NCBI RefSeq assembly: GCF_905171765.1
Contig: NC_053390.1
Coordinates: 140,983,968 to 141,047,967, forward strand
Direction of reading: 5' to 3'
Origin: Bufo bufo
Taxonomy: Eukaryota; Chordata; Amphibia; Anura; Bufonidae
Length of the DNA stretch: 64,000 nt
This document shows positions 43,192-52,951 of the stretch, one piece after another (the first letter of the stretch is position 1; every line of letters starts with the position of its first letter). The notes below the pieces were generated by a model. It saw only the letters and a list, made by a program, of their open reading frames with translations. It did not search any database and had not been told where the DNA came from. Position numbers and translations under genes: made by a program.

Positions 43192-44769
43192 CCGACCTCA
43201 ACTTGGCCGCACTCCTGCAGGGCCACCCAGATCGTTCCTTTGTCACCTTCTTATTGGATGGGTGCAGAGAGGGGTTTCACACCGGCATTATCACGTGCCC
43301 TCAGGGCTGCTGGATGGGCCCCAATCTGCTATCCGCCTCCAGTGACCCTGAGGCGGTGACCACTCTCATTCAGGCAGAGGTCGACAAAGGGTTCGTCATT
43401 GGTCCCTTCCTTAAGATCCCATACCAGTCGTGGCGCATCAACCCTATCGGCCTTGTCACAAAGTCGTCTTCAAATAAAAAACGTCTCATTTATGATCTCT
43501 CCGCGCCTCATATGTCCTCCATCCCCAGTCTTAATTCACTCATTCCGTCTGAGGAATATTCCATGCAGTATTCCTCAGTTGACGAGGCCATCCAGTACAT
43601 TCTTCAAGCAGGTGTCGGGGCTTGGTTGGCCAAGGTAGATATTGCCGATGCTTTCAAGCTGCTTCCAATACACCCGCAGCTTTGGAAGTACTACGGCATC
43701 CAGTGGGCAGATAAAAAAATTTTTGCCAACCGGCTTACTTTTGGCTCCAAGAGCAGCCCTTGGCTTTTTGAACAACTTGCTAAAGCCCTGCACTGGATCC
43801 TCAACCATCACGGTGGCTTATCCATGGTCGTTCACTACTTGGACGACTTTCTCCTCATTGAAAGGCCCAGTCAGGTCCCTTCCATTCCCCATTCACTTCT
43901 GGAAAATTTTTCCCCGACTCCAGGTCCCCGTGGCCACAGCCAAGACTGATGGTCCGGCCACTACAGTCACCTTCCTGGGCATCATTCTAGATACCGTCAG
44001 AATGGAGGCTAGCCTCCCCAGCGAGAAGTTGCTCAGGATTCGCTCAGCCATCTCCCGGGCAGTCCAGTCTCACTCGCTGACCAGGTCAGAGCTCCAATCC
44101 TTGCTGGGGATGCTTAATTTCGCCACCAGAATTATGCCTCAAGGCAGGGCCTTCCTTTCCAGGTTGCTATGTCTCCTGCCCTCGGCCCCGGAGCAAGATT
44201 CTGTCGTCCATTTGGACAGCCAGGCCATGGCAGATCTCGACATGTGGAGCAGTTTTCTCGCTGACTGGAATGGCATTTCTTTGTTCGTTCCGCAGTGGGA
44301 TTCCTCTTCCCCCATGGTTTTCTCCGACGCCGCCGGTTCCTCCGGGTTCGCTGCCATTTTCAGATCTCATTGGCTGGCTGCCGGATGGCCGCCAGAATTA
44401 GCCTCGGACTCTGCAGCTCTAAAATCTTCCCCCCTTTTGGAACTGTATCCCATAGTGGCGGCTGCTCAGGCCTGGGGTCACCTCTGGTCTAACTCTTCCG
44501 TGACGTTCGTTACAGATAGTCAGACCTTGGTGGACATTGTCAACAAGGGCAGGGCCCAGTCCCTCAGGATCATGGCGTTGTTGCGCAAGTTAGTGTGGTT
44601 ATCCCTCCATCACAATTTTCACATGCACTGCGTACACATCTCAGGCGGACAGAATAGGGCTGCGGACGCGCTTTCCCGTGCTAATTTTGCAATTTTCTTT
44701 CAGAAAATGCCCGACGCGGATCGGTCAGGCACGCCGGTGCCCCAATTCAGCACCCTCATTCTGGTTTAG
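43188..44769 (+). pseudogene. Ngaro reverse transcriptase-RNase H, one frameshift
   Basis: The frame following the UGA encodes the RT: PFLKIPYQSWRINPIGLVTK, KKRLIYDLSAP, VDIADAFKLLPIHPQ and the catalytic MVVHYLDDFLLI (YLDD; about 43835-43860). A shift in the run AAAATTTTTCCCC (43906-43918) moves reading to the next frame, which carries TDGPATTVTFLGIILDT and then RNase H: Asp in MVFSDAAGSSGFAAIF, Glu in LELYPIVAAAQAW, Asp in VTFVTDSQTLVDI and Asp in NRAADALSR. It ends at TAG 44767. All RT and RNase H catalytic residues are present. Confidence 0.85.
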
Positions 44770-44771
44770 AT

Positions 44772-45698
44772 TTGCTCTTAGAGGAGGCCAAGGGCCTGGT
44801 CGCCAAATCGTTGTCACGTAATACGGCGAGGAATTATCAGGCTGGCCTAAGAGCGTTTGATAAATTCTCTAAGAATCATCCGAGGGGTCAACACTCCGAG
44901 ATCTCTTACATCATGGCCTTCCTGGCCTATTGTCACTCGCATCTCTCTCTGTCGTATAGTACCATCAGACTTTATTTAGCCGGACTTCAACATCACGCTA
45001 TGCTGGCCAATCCTCATCACAGGTCCTTTTTTTCCATCCAAGCTATTAAAGCCACTCTTCGGGGCATTCAAAAGGAAGGGAAGGGGTCCGTGAGCCATAG
45101 GCAACCAGTATCCAGCAAATTGTTCAGGGATCTCTCCTCGTCATTGGATGGTAATCCTTTTGGGCCCTCCACTAGCCTGATTCTGAAAGCGGCCATGTAT
45201 CTCACCTTTTATGGGTTTCTCCGCCCCGGAGAGGTTCTGGCCGGTCCAAATCGTAAAAACCATCCTCTGAAACAACATCTGTCATGGGGCCAGGGCCATT
45301 ACACTCTACTTCTACCCTCCACCAAAACCAATCAGACGGGTCCCCCCTCTGAAATCAAGTTCTACCTGACCTTGAACAATTGGTGCCCAGTTCAGGTGCT
45401 GCATCAACTGACAGCACTCATCCGAGGTTCATTGCCCGACAGTCCACTCTTGCCGCATGCAGGCAAGCCTCTCAGCACCTCGCAATTTATCTCTTATATC
45501 CGTGCCCTCGCCCAGGGGTTAGGCTATGACCCCAAGGTAATTTCAGGGCACTCATTTCGTATAGGGGCAGCCTCCGCTGCTTCTCGTCATCAGGTGCTGG
45601 CTCACGTCATGGGGCGGTGGCGATCCTCCTGCTTTACCAGGTATATACCCAATCCTCAAGCCGAGATATCTCATGCCTTTCGTTCACTGGCTTTGTAG
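44772..45698 (+). CDS. Ngaro tyrosine recombinase (YR)
   Basis: 308 codons are open from TTG at 44772 to TAG at 45698. The same frame is open farther upstream to at least 44703, overlapping the end of RNase H, so it is probably made as part of a longer protein. N-terminal SAM-like DNA-binding half (SLSRNTARNYQAGLRAFDKF, about 12-32). Catalytic half: first Arg in LTFYGFLRPGEVLAG (about residue 153), H-x-x-R in VISGHSFRIGAASAA, nucleophile Tyr in CFTRYIPNPQ. It would insert the circular cDNA at target sites. All key residues are retained, so the recombinase itself may be functional. Confidence 0.88.
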   Translation: MLLEEAKGLVAKSLSRNTARNYQAGLRAFDKFSKNHPRGQHSEISYIMAFLAYCHSHLSLSYSTIRLYLAGLQHHAMLANPHHRSFFSIQAIKATLRGIQKEGKGSVSHRQPVSSKLFRDLSSSLDGNPFGPSTSLILKAAMYLTFYGFLRPGEVLAGPNRKNHPLKQHLSWGQGHYTLLLPSTKTNQTGPPSEIKFYLTLNNWCPVQVLHQLTALIRGSLPDSPLLPHAGKPLSTSQFISYIRALAQGLGYDPKVISGHSFRIGAASAASRHQVLAHVMGRWRSSCFTRYIPNPQAEISHAFRSLAL

Positions 45699-45764
45699 TT
45701 TGTAAATAAAAGTGTTGTACCTACCTGTTGTTTTTTGCCCCCTTTTCCTTTGCCCCCTTTTCCT

Positions 45765-46082
45765 CACAATTCAGCCACTATGTTCAGGGCAGGTTTCTCT
45801 GCGTACGCCGATGTTGTCCTAGCCCTGACCATAAATTGTAAGGCTGTTTTCAGCCTGCATTTGTGGGAGGGGCGTCTGGCTATTTATTCACCTTCCCTCC
45901 GTCCAGCCAGGCGCCCGAGCCTCACGCCCCTCCCTCCAGCCCTTTTTCTCAGGTTTCCATCAGGTATGCCCCCTTTTCCTCACTGGTGTACCCGCGCCCG
46001 TGGCTTCCGGCACAATTCAGCCACTATGTTCAGGGCAGGTTTCTCTGCGTACGCCGACGTTGTCCTAGCCCTGACCATAAAT
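45765..46082 (+). repeat. Ngaro 3' split direct repeats B1-A2-B2
   Basis: B1 (45765-45836) and B2 (46011-46082) both read CACAATTCAGCCACTATG...CTGACCATAAAT and differ once (GATGTT / GACGTT). A2 (45837-45927) repeats A1 of 41031-41121. B2 is preceded by a 30-bp stretch (CACTGGTGTACCCGCG...) that is missing before B1, between copies of TGCCCCCTTTTCCT. Confidence 0.88.
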
Positions 46083-46088
46083 ATATAT

Positions 46089-46128
46089 ATATCTGTACAG
46101 ATATGATCCATTTATTTATATACCTGCA
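46089..46128 (-). repeat. Right arm of the 40-bp inverted repeat flanking Ngaro
   Basis: Exact reverse complement of 40867-40906, beginning with ATCTGTACAGAT directly after the AT tract that follows B2. The Ngaro element therefore sits between the arms of an older inverted-repeat element. Confidence 0.75.
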
Positions 46129-46470
46129 TAGTTTGTGTATAGTTGTATTTATTCCATGCTGAGTGGGTTTTGGTTTAGGGGTGTTCACAATGCCCAGTAC
46201 TACACTTGGGCTTTTATTTGATTGCATGCTTTGTAACCTTTATTTGTTAATTTTTGTATTTTCAGCCACAGTGAAGCACATTCATATTCATTTTATAGGA
46301 TGTGCTGATTAACTTAGTTTTTTGTAGACAGACAGATAGCATTAGGGCCACTTTCTTTCCTTTTCCCCCCTCAATTATTTACAATCAAGGCAGTGTCACT
46401 CTGGAGTCCTGCACAGAGAATGACTGGGTGCTCTCTACCAAATGGTCCCATAACAGCCGCCTGGTTGACT
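46129..46470. other. No gene recognised
   Basis: Flanking non-coding DNA to the right of the Ngaro insertion. Confidence 0.35.
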
Positions 46471-46600
46471 TTTATAGCAGTCTTCCCCAACCTCCGGCTC
46501 TCCAGCTGTTAAAAAACGACATCTCCCAGCATGCAATGACAGCCACAGGGAGTTGTACGTTTGCAGCAGCTGGAGAGCCACAGGTTGGGAAATAGTGTTC
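46470..46600. mobile_element. Fold-back MITE with CCAACCTCCGGCTCTCCAGC
   Basis: CCCCAACCTCCGGCTCTCCAG near 46486 pairs with CTGGAGAGCCACAGGTTGGG near 46571. Related by sequence to 31024-31168. Confidence 0.7.
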
Positions 46601-46615
46601 TAAAGTATGTATGTA

Positions 46616-46616
46616 T

Positions 46617-46653
<37 letters not shown>

Positions 46654-46655
46654 CT
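46616..46655. repeat. (GATA)n microsatellite
   Basis: About nine perfect GATA units following GTATGTATGATAG. Confidence 0.9.
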
Positions 46656-46756
46656 AGATAGGAGATAGATATGAAGCCCCTGGCTGCCTTGCCAAGTACT
46701 CTGTACCCTGCAATTGTGTTTGCCGGGTGCCGATCGAAGGACAGAGGAAGCTTCCT

Positions 46757-47043
46757 CCCTCTAAGGCTAGATCTACATAGCGACATGTGTCGCACCAATG
46801 TTGCAAAAATAGTAATAATAATCTATGGTGTTGCACTGCGACATTCGACATGCTGCAACTGCGACAGTGACAAAATTCCATCCAAGTTAGATTTTTGTGC
46901 GATTGTGACGTTGCAGTCGTTGCATGTCACAGTGCAACACCATAGACTATAATTACAATACACATGTCGCAGTTTACTTGTCCTCTTTTTGTCGCGTGAC
47001 TTATTGTCACACAACACATGTCACCGTGTAGCCCTAGCCTAAG
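46757..47043. mobile_element. MITE with CTAAGGCTAGATCTACA ends
   Basis: CTAAGGCTAGATCTACATAGCG at 46761 pairs with GTGTAGCCCTAGCCTAAG near 47024. The interior is rich in paired GTTGCA/TGCAAC and CGACA/TGTCG words, and CTATGGTGTTGCACTG near 46823 pairs with CAGTGCAACACCATAG near 46930. Non-coding; frames on both strands are mirror products. Confidence 0.68.
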
Positions 47044-47237
47044 AGCTTAGGTGCTGCAGTCTCTATTGACTGCGGCATCTGAGTAATTAAACTGCCATTA
47101 TCAGAGTTATCTCCAATCCTAAAGAAAGAGGGAGGGAGGAAAAAATGAAAAAGAAAAAATGAAAAATGTCTACAGCATCAAGGGATTAATAATCCTTTAC
47201 CTAAAATCCTGTGTCAGATTTTTTGTAACTGAAAACG

Positions 47238-47472
47238 TAAAGGGGGTTTTTCACCTTCAGGAACCTTTCTGCCAGACCCCTCTGCGTCGCTTTGACCATG
47301 GGGAAAGAGGAGGGGGGAGGGGAGGGGGGTTCTGGCAGACTCTCACCATGACCCAGTGATGAATACATGGGGGACACAATAGCGGAGGCATAAATTAGCC
47401 TAAACCCAGCGGCGGGGGGCAGGTAACCATCCTTCACCTCCGTAAGGTCCCTGAAGATGAAAAACCACTTTA
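47238..47472. mobile_element. MITE with GGGGTTTTTCACCTTC ends
   Basis: AAGGGGGTTTTTCACCTTCAG at 47239 pairs with CTGAAGATGAAAAACCACTT at 47452. Inside are G-rich tracts (AGGAGGGGGGAGGGGAGGGG near 47309). TTTAA-type sequence follows the right end. Confidence 0.6.
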
Positions 47473-47844
47473 AAGAAGTGCCAAAGGGCTTTAAAGAGTT
47501 TTTCCAAAATTACTATTGTTTTTAACAGATATGCTCATGCAGTTGCTTACCTCATGTACATATTCCTATGCTTTTTTCCAATTTGGACTCTGCTGACCTG
47601 TTTTCACCATATAAACAAATCAGTATTGTTTCTTTACACCCTGTATATAGCACTTCCTGTTGCTGCATCCAACCAAACCCATGATGCATTTCTCCTTTCT
47701 CTACCACAGCTCCAGCACCGCCCCTAACTCTGCCTGGCTACTTTATAGCTCCTCCCACCCAGCTAGTTACTTAGACGCTCCCTTATCACTGCCCCTATTG
47801 GTGCTTTGATACGCCCATGGACATACCATCATAGGAAAGAGCTG
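47473..47844. other. Interspersed-repeat-like sequence, no gene
   Basis: Non-coding DNA with CTCC-rich words leading up to the Tc1 insertion. Confidence 0.35.
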
Positions 47845-47865
47845 TACAGTCGTAGCCATCAAGGA

Positions 47866-48730
47866 AAGAGGTTCAATTCTTGTTAAGAAGGCTTCAGGGC
47901 GTCCAAGAAAGTCCAGCAAGCGTCCTGAAGAGGATTCAGCTGTGGGATCGGAGTGCCACCAGTGCAGAGCTTGCTCAGGAATGGCAGCAGGCAGGTGTGA
48001 GCGCATCTGCACGCACAGTGAGGCGAAGACTTTTGGAAGATGGCCTGGTGTCAAGAGGGCAGCAAAGAAGCCACTTCTCTCCAAAAATAACATCAGGGAC
48101 AGATTGATCTTCTGCAGAAAGTATGATGAATGGACTGCTGAGGACTGGAGCAAAGTCATATTCTCCGATGAAGCCTCTTTACGATTGTTTGGGGCATCTG
48201 GAAAAAGGCTTGTCCGGAGAAGAAAAGGTGATCGCTACCATCAGTTCTGTGTCATGCCAACAGTAAAGCATCCTGAGACCATTCATGTGTGGGGTTGCTT
48301 CTCATCCAAGGGAGTGGGCTCACTCACAATTTTGCCCAAAAACACAGCCATGAATAAAGAATGGTACCAAAACACCCTCCAACAGCAACTTCTTCCAACA
48401 ATCCAACAACAGTTTGGTGAAGAACAATGCATTTTCCAGCACAATGGAGCACAGTGCCATAAGGCAAAAGTGATAACTAAGTGGCTCAGGGACCAAAATG
48501 TTGACATTTTGGGTCCATGGCCTGGAAACTCCCCAGATCTTAATCCCATTGAGAACTTGTGGTCAATCCTCAAGAGGCGGGTGGACAAACAAAAACCCAC
48601 TAATTCTGACAAACTCCAAGAAGTGATTATGAAAGAATGGGTTGATATCAGTCAGGAATTGGCCCAGAAGTTGATTGAGAGCATGCCCAGTCGAATTGCA
48701 GAGGTCCTGAAAAAGAAGGACCAATACTGA
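47866..48730 (+). pseudogene. Tc1-like transposase, frameshifted, catalytic Asp changed
   Basis: The N-terminal part switches frame: KKASGRPRKSSKRP in one frame, LWDRSATSAELAQEWQQAG and ARTVRRRLLEDGL in another (47880-48060), then back to the frame of 47942-48730. Catalytic region: first Asp in VIFSDEASLRLFG, HVWGCFSSKGVGSL, then CIFQHNGAQCHK where Asn (codon AAT, 48443-48445) occupies the second Asp position, and Glu in [14 protein letters not shown]. The spacing from that residue to Glu is 35 residues. It is inactive by frame and by active site. Confidence 0.82.
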
Positions 48731-48860
48731 CTCTTTGCATAAATGTCATGTAATTGTCGATAAAAGCCTTTGAAACGTATGAAGTGCGTGTAATTATATT
48801 TCACTACATCACAGAAACAACAATCTAAAAACAGTTTAGCAGCAAACTTTGTGAAAACTA

Positions 48861-50424
48861 CAGGGAGTGCAGAATTATTAGGCAAGTTGTATTTTTGAGG
48901 ATTAATTTTATTATTGAACAACAACCATGTTCTCAATGAACCCAAAAAACTCATTAATATCAAAGCTGAATATTTTTGGAAGTAGTTTTTAGTTTGTTTT
49001 TAGTTTTAGCTATTTTAGGGGGATATCTGTGTGTGCAGGTGACTATTACTGTGCATAATTATTAGGCAACTTAACAAAAAACAAATATATACCCATTTCA
49101 ATTATTTATTTTTACCAGTGAAACCAATATAACATCTCAACATTCACAAATATACATTTCTGACATTCAAAAACAAAACAAAAACAAATCAGTGACCAAT
49201 ATAGCCACCTTTCTTTGCAAGGACATTCAAAAGCCTGCCATCCATGGATTCTGTCAGTGTTTTGATCTGTTCACCATTAACATTGCGTGCAGCAGCAACC
49301 ACAGCCTCCCAGACACTGTTCGGAGAGGTGTACTGTTTTCCCTCCTTGTAAATCTCACATTTGATGATGGACCACAGGTTCTCAATGAGAACTCAGATCA
49401 GGTGAACAAGGAGGCCATGTCATTAGATTTTCTTCTTTTATACCCTTTCTTGCCAGCCACGCTGTGGAGTACTTGGACGCGTGTGATGGAGCATTGTCCT
49501 GCATGAAAATCATGTTTTTCTTGAAGGATGCAGACTTCTTCCTGTACCACTGCTTGAAGAAGGTGTCTTCCAGAAACTGGCAGTAGGACTGGGAGTTGAG
49601 CTTGACTCCATCCTCAACCCGAAAAGGCCCCACAAGCTCATCTTTGATGATACCAGCCCAAACCAGTACTCCACCTCCACCTTGCTGGCGTCTGAGTCGG
49701 ACTGGAGCTCTCTGCCCTTTACCAATCCAGCCACGGGCCCATCCATCTGGCCCATCAAGACTCACTCTCATTTCATCAGTCCATAAAACCTTAGAAAAAT
49801 CAGTCTTGAGATATTTCTTGGCCCAGTCTTGACGTTTCAGCTTGTGTGTCTTGTTCAGTGGTGGTCGTCTTTCAGCCTTTCTTACCTTGGCCATGTCTCT
49901 GAGTATTGCACACCTTGTGCTTTTGGGCACTCCAGTGATGTTGCAGCTCGTAAATATGGCCAAACTGGTGGCAAGTGGCATCTTGGCAGCTGCACGCTTG
50001 ACTTTTCTCAGTTCATGGGCAGTTATTTTGCGCCTTGGTTTTTCCACACGCTTCTTGCGACCTTGTTGACTATTTTGAATGAAACGCTTGATTGTTCGAT
50101 GATCACGCTTCAGAAGCTTTGCAATTTTAAGAGTGCTGCATCCCTCTGCAAGATATCTCACTATTTTTGACTTTTCTGAGCCTGTCAAGTCCTTCTTTTG
50201 ACCCATTTTGCCAAAGGAAAGGAAGTTGCCTAATAATTATGCACACCTAATATAGGGTGTTGATGTCATTAGACCACACCCCTTCTCATTACAGAGATGC
50301 ACATCACCTAATATGCTTAATTGGTAGTAGGCTTTCGAGCCTATACAGCTTGGAGTAAGACAACATGCATAAAGAGGATGATGTGGTCAAAATACTAATT
50401 TGCCTAATAATTCTGCACTCCCTG
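48861..50424 (-). mobile_element. Tc1/mariner-like element (DD37E spacing) nested in the previous one
   Basis: TA duplications lie at 48859-48860 and 50425-50426. The ends CAGGGAGTGCAGAATTATTA and TAATAATTCTGCACTCCCTG are perfect inverted repeats. A second, inner pair of similar repeats (GTGCATAATTATTAGGCAAC near 49053 and its complement near 50226) gives the inverted/direct-repeat type of end with two binding sites per side. 1564 bp. Confidence 0.9.
49190..50206 (-). pseudogene. Tc1/mariner-like transposase, single frameshift
   Basis: Starts MGQKKDLTGSEKSKIVRYLA, with a helix-turn-helix in CSTLKIAKLLKRDHRTIKRF and KPRRK-type linker. The first Asp is in KVLWTDEMRVSLDG and the second in MIFMQDNAPSHASKYS. 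Near 49388 a one-base insertion shifts the frame just before the Glu motif, so the reading ends PDLSSH-stop; the bases after it still encode ENLW and the C-terminus in the next frame (to a stop near 49190). Spacing from second Asp to Glu is 37 residues if the insertion is ignored. One lesion separates this copy from a full transposase. Confidence 0.85.
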
Positions 50425-50465
50425 TAATATTTGTGACATTCTCAAAACTTTTGGCCACGACTGTA

Positions 50466-51155
50466 TTTGAGCAATAAAGGTTAAAGAAATACATTCCAAA
50501 ATCACAGCTACCTTCATAAATTTATATTTTAAAGGATGTTGATGCAAACTGGAAAACCATCTAAGCACTCAGTGGTGGTCCATGATCACAGACTTCACCC
50601 ATGTGCGAACCATTCAGCTATCTATGATATATCAGAAGAGAACTTTCCTTGTCAGTATGCCTCTGCTCCAGTCATACATGGCTTCTTCCTATACTTTCCT
50701 TCTGCTCTTTCCCAGAGATGCCCAGATGAGAAGGATCAGGAAGTTTTCTCTGTACATCTTGCCACTAACAATACAATACAGAGCATCAATAGCAGAAGTT
50801 AATAATAAAAGCTCCTCCATTCCTATGCATGTGCTTGCGCCATTAATATAGTTAAGTCTCCATTTCGGATCTCAGGCTACAGAACCATTTCATCTATAAA
50901 ATCATTTGAATACAATGGATCTGCTTGTGCTAACAGCTAATTTGATAATGTTTGTTGTTCTGAACTGTATTCATTGCGCACAGCAGTACAGGCTGAAAGC
51001 TTGCATTTCTCCAGCATTGTTTATGTAATGCAATTTACCATTTAGATTTATGGACACACAACCAGAAGAACTGGGCTTGTAATATGAAATGGTTTATTTT
51101 TGACAATAGAACTTAAAGTTGCAGCCATCTGGATCCGTCCATTGTTGAATCTTGG

Positions 51156-51157
<2 letters not shown>
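50466..51157. other. No gene recognised
   Basis: Unique-looking sequence. The frames 50536-50802 and 50582-50851 overlap and have no recognisable domain. Confidence 0.35.

Positions 51158-51210
<53 letters not shown>
51158..51210. repeat. (TATC)n microsatellite
   Basis: About thirteen CTAT units; a second shorter array follows at 51751-51800 after the insertion at 51232-51741. Confidence 0.9.
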
Positions 51211-51211
<1 letters not shown>

Positions 51212-51231
51212 CATATCTATCAATTTATCTA

Positions 51232-51741
51232 GCAAACAGAAAATAGTAGCAGCACACCACTATATGCACTAAGATTGAGTAAACAGGTGAATGTGTGAAA
51301 AAAGTACATGACGCCATATAGTATAATAGTATATAGTTACTGCAAAGCAGTGGAGAAGCTCTTAGCGCATATTATTGATCAAAAATATGTCGGGCCCACC
51401 TACCAGACGGCAAGGTCGCTTCTCATCAGGTGGGACCTACTCTAACATGGAGGGTCCAGCTCCATTGTTTCTCTGATTAAAAGCACCAAGGGGTGGGGGA
51501 TGGACGAGGAGTGCTAAGTTCCACAGAGGATGCCTAGTCCTCTATATTATATATATATATATCAAGCAAGAGAACAGCACCTCCTAAGTTAAACCGCAGG
51601 TGCAAGCTACCTGGCAATAATACAGCAAACAGAAAATAGTAGCAGCACACCACTATATGCACTAAGATTGAGTAAACAGGTGAATGCGTGAACAGGGTCA
51701 AGTACATGACGCCATATAGTATAATAGTATATAGTTACTGC
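51232..51741. mobile_element. 510-bp retroposon with direct terminal repeats and 13-bp target duplication
   Basis: GCAAACAGAAAATAGTAGCA starts at 51232 and again at 51625; the direct repeats are 112 and 117 bp and both end ATAGTTACTGC. They enclose 281 bp. ATCAATTTATCTA flanks the unit at 51219-51231 and 51742-51754. The long target duplication suggests retroposition, yet the ends are direct repeats, so it may be a partly dimeric SINE. No coding signal. Confidence 0.6.
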
Positions 51742-51856
51742 ATCAATTTATCTATCTATCTATCTCATATCTATCTATCTATCTATCTGTCTCATATCTG
51801 CCATGTTCCAGCTGCTAATACATCTGACACCCATAACCGTTTTAGATTTCCATCTA

Positions 51857-51940
51857 CAGTATTAGTACCATTTTGTGGTACATATGACTTCTTGATCACT
51901 TTTGATCTATTCTTTTTTGGGGGAAAGGTAACCAAAAAAT
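51857..51940 (+). repeat. Fragment of the long TTAA element family
   Basis: TACCATTTTGTGGTACATAT, then TTGATCACTTTTGATC and AAAGGTAACCAAAAAATGGC match the internal module seen in copies 1-4. Confidence 0.55.
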
Positions 51941-51944
51941 GGCA

Positions 51945-52272
51945 CTTCGAGCCTCGGTGGGGTCCGACACCTGGAACCCCTGCCGATCAGCTCCTGTGAG
52001 CGCTCCTGTCTTCTCTATATTTACTAAGCACAGCGCTGTCCATTTGATAGCGGCCATGCTTGGTATCACAGCTCAGACCATTCACTTCAATGAGCTGCGC
52101 CTGGGCCACATGACCAATGACCGTGACGTCACATGGCTTAGGGAAAGCTGCGGCGAACTGTGAGCTCTGGTGCCTTTTCAAACAGTTGATCAGCAGGGGT
52201 CTGGGATTTTGGACCCCATCGATCAGGAGCATAGGTCATCAGTAGTAAAGTCTCGGAAAACCTCTTTAAATT
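51945..52272. repeat. Partial MITE related to 52536-52947
   Basis: Shares GGGGTCCGACACC, CCGATCAGCT and the right end TCTCGGAAAACCTCTTTAA. The left end is missing or fused to the preceding fragment. Confidence 0.5.
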
Positions 52273-52535
52273 AACACCTCCTGTTAAAGGGAATGTGTCA
52301 CCTATATTTTGTTAGGGCAGCCATCTTGAAGGGCTCCTAACAATAGTATATAGAGATATGCTTTACAGCAGCCACATAGAGCATAGGGGACAATAGGGAG
52401 GAATGATTACTAACAGGGGCGGATTGGCCATAGAATTTACAGGGAAATTTCCTGATGTGCCGATGCACAGTGGGCCACCCAAGCCTTCCTCTCTGCCTCT
52501 GTCCATTTACATAGTTAGCTCTCAGCTGTAATTAA

Positions 52536-52947
52536 AGGGGTTTTCTGAGATTCTTATAGTGATGACCTATCCTCTGGATAGGTCATCAGAAACGGATCAG
52601 TGGGGGGTCTGACACCCGAGACCAACACCGTTTAGATGTTTGAGAAGGCACTGGCACTCCTGTGAGTGCCACAGGCTTCTTTCTGCTTTTCCTAAGCCAT
52701 TTGATGACACGTTCATTGGTCACATAGCCTATGAGCAGCTCAGCCCCATAGAAGTGAATGCGGCAGAGGGCGATACCAAGCACAGCCGCCATAAAATGTA
52801 TGGCGCTGTGCTTGGTGAGCTGAGAGAAGGTTGCAGCGCTCACAGGAGTACCGATGCCTTCTCAAACAGGGTGTCAGACCCACTAATCAGATACTGATGA
52901 CCTATCCTGAGGATAGGTCATCAGCATAAACGTCTCAGAAAACCCTT
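52536..52947. mobile_element. TTAA-flanked MITE
   Basis: TTAA at 52532-52535 and 52948-52951 bracket AGGGGTTTTCTGAGA...TCTCAGAAAACCCTT. GATGACCTATCCTCTGGATA near 52561 and GATGACCTATCCTGAGGATA near 52897 occur at mirrored positions. The fold-back is complete. Non-coding. Confidence 0.75.
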
Positions 52948-52951
52948 TTAA

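Larger units (their letters stand above)
41031..46082 (+). mobile_element. Ngaro-type tyrosine-recombinase retrotransposon, nearly complete
   Basis: The 5.05-kb element has split direct repeats in the order A1 (41031-41121), coding region, B1 (45765-45836), A2 (45837-45927), B2 (46011-46082), the signature of the Ngaro group of DIRS-order elements. It encodes a Gag-like protein, RT-RNase H and tyrosine recombinase, all on the plus strand and overlapping or abutting. Only two frameshifts (near 42770 and 43910) and one recoding-type stop break the reading frames. A2 and A1 match completely by eye and B1/B2 differ at one base over 72, so the insertion is young. Confidence 0.85.
47847..50463 (+). 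mobile_element. Tc1-like element (DD35E spacing), hosting a second Tc1-like element
   Basis: The left end TA|CAGTCGTAGCCA and right end TTGGCCACGACTG|TA match as inverted termini. The left side jumps from the 12-bp tip straight into transposase sequence, so almost the entire left inverted repeat and 5' leader are deleted. The right inverted repeat is interrupted by another transposon at 48861-50424. Confidence 0.82.
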
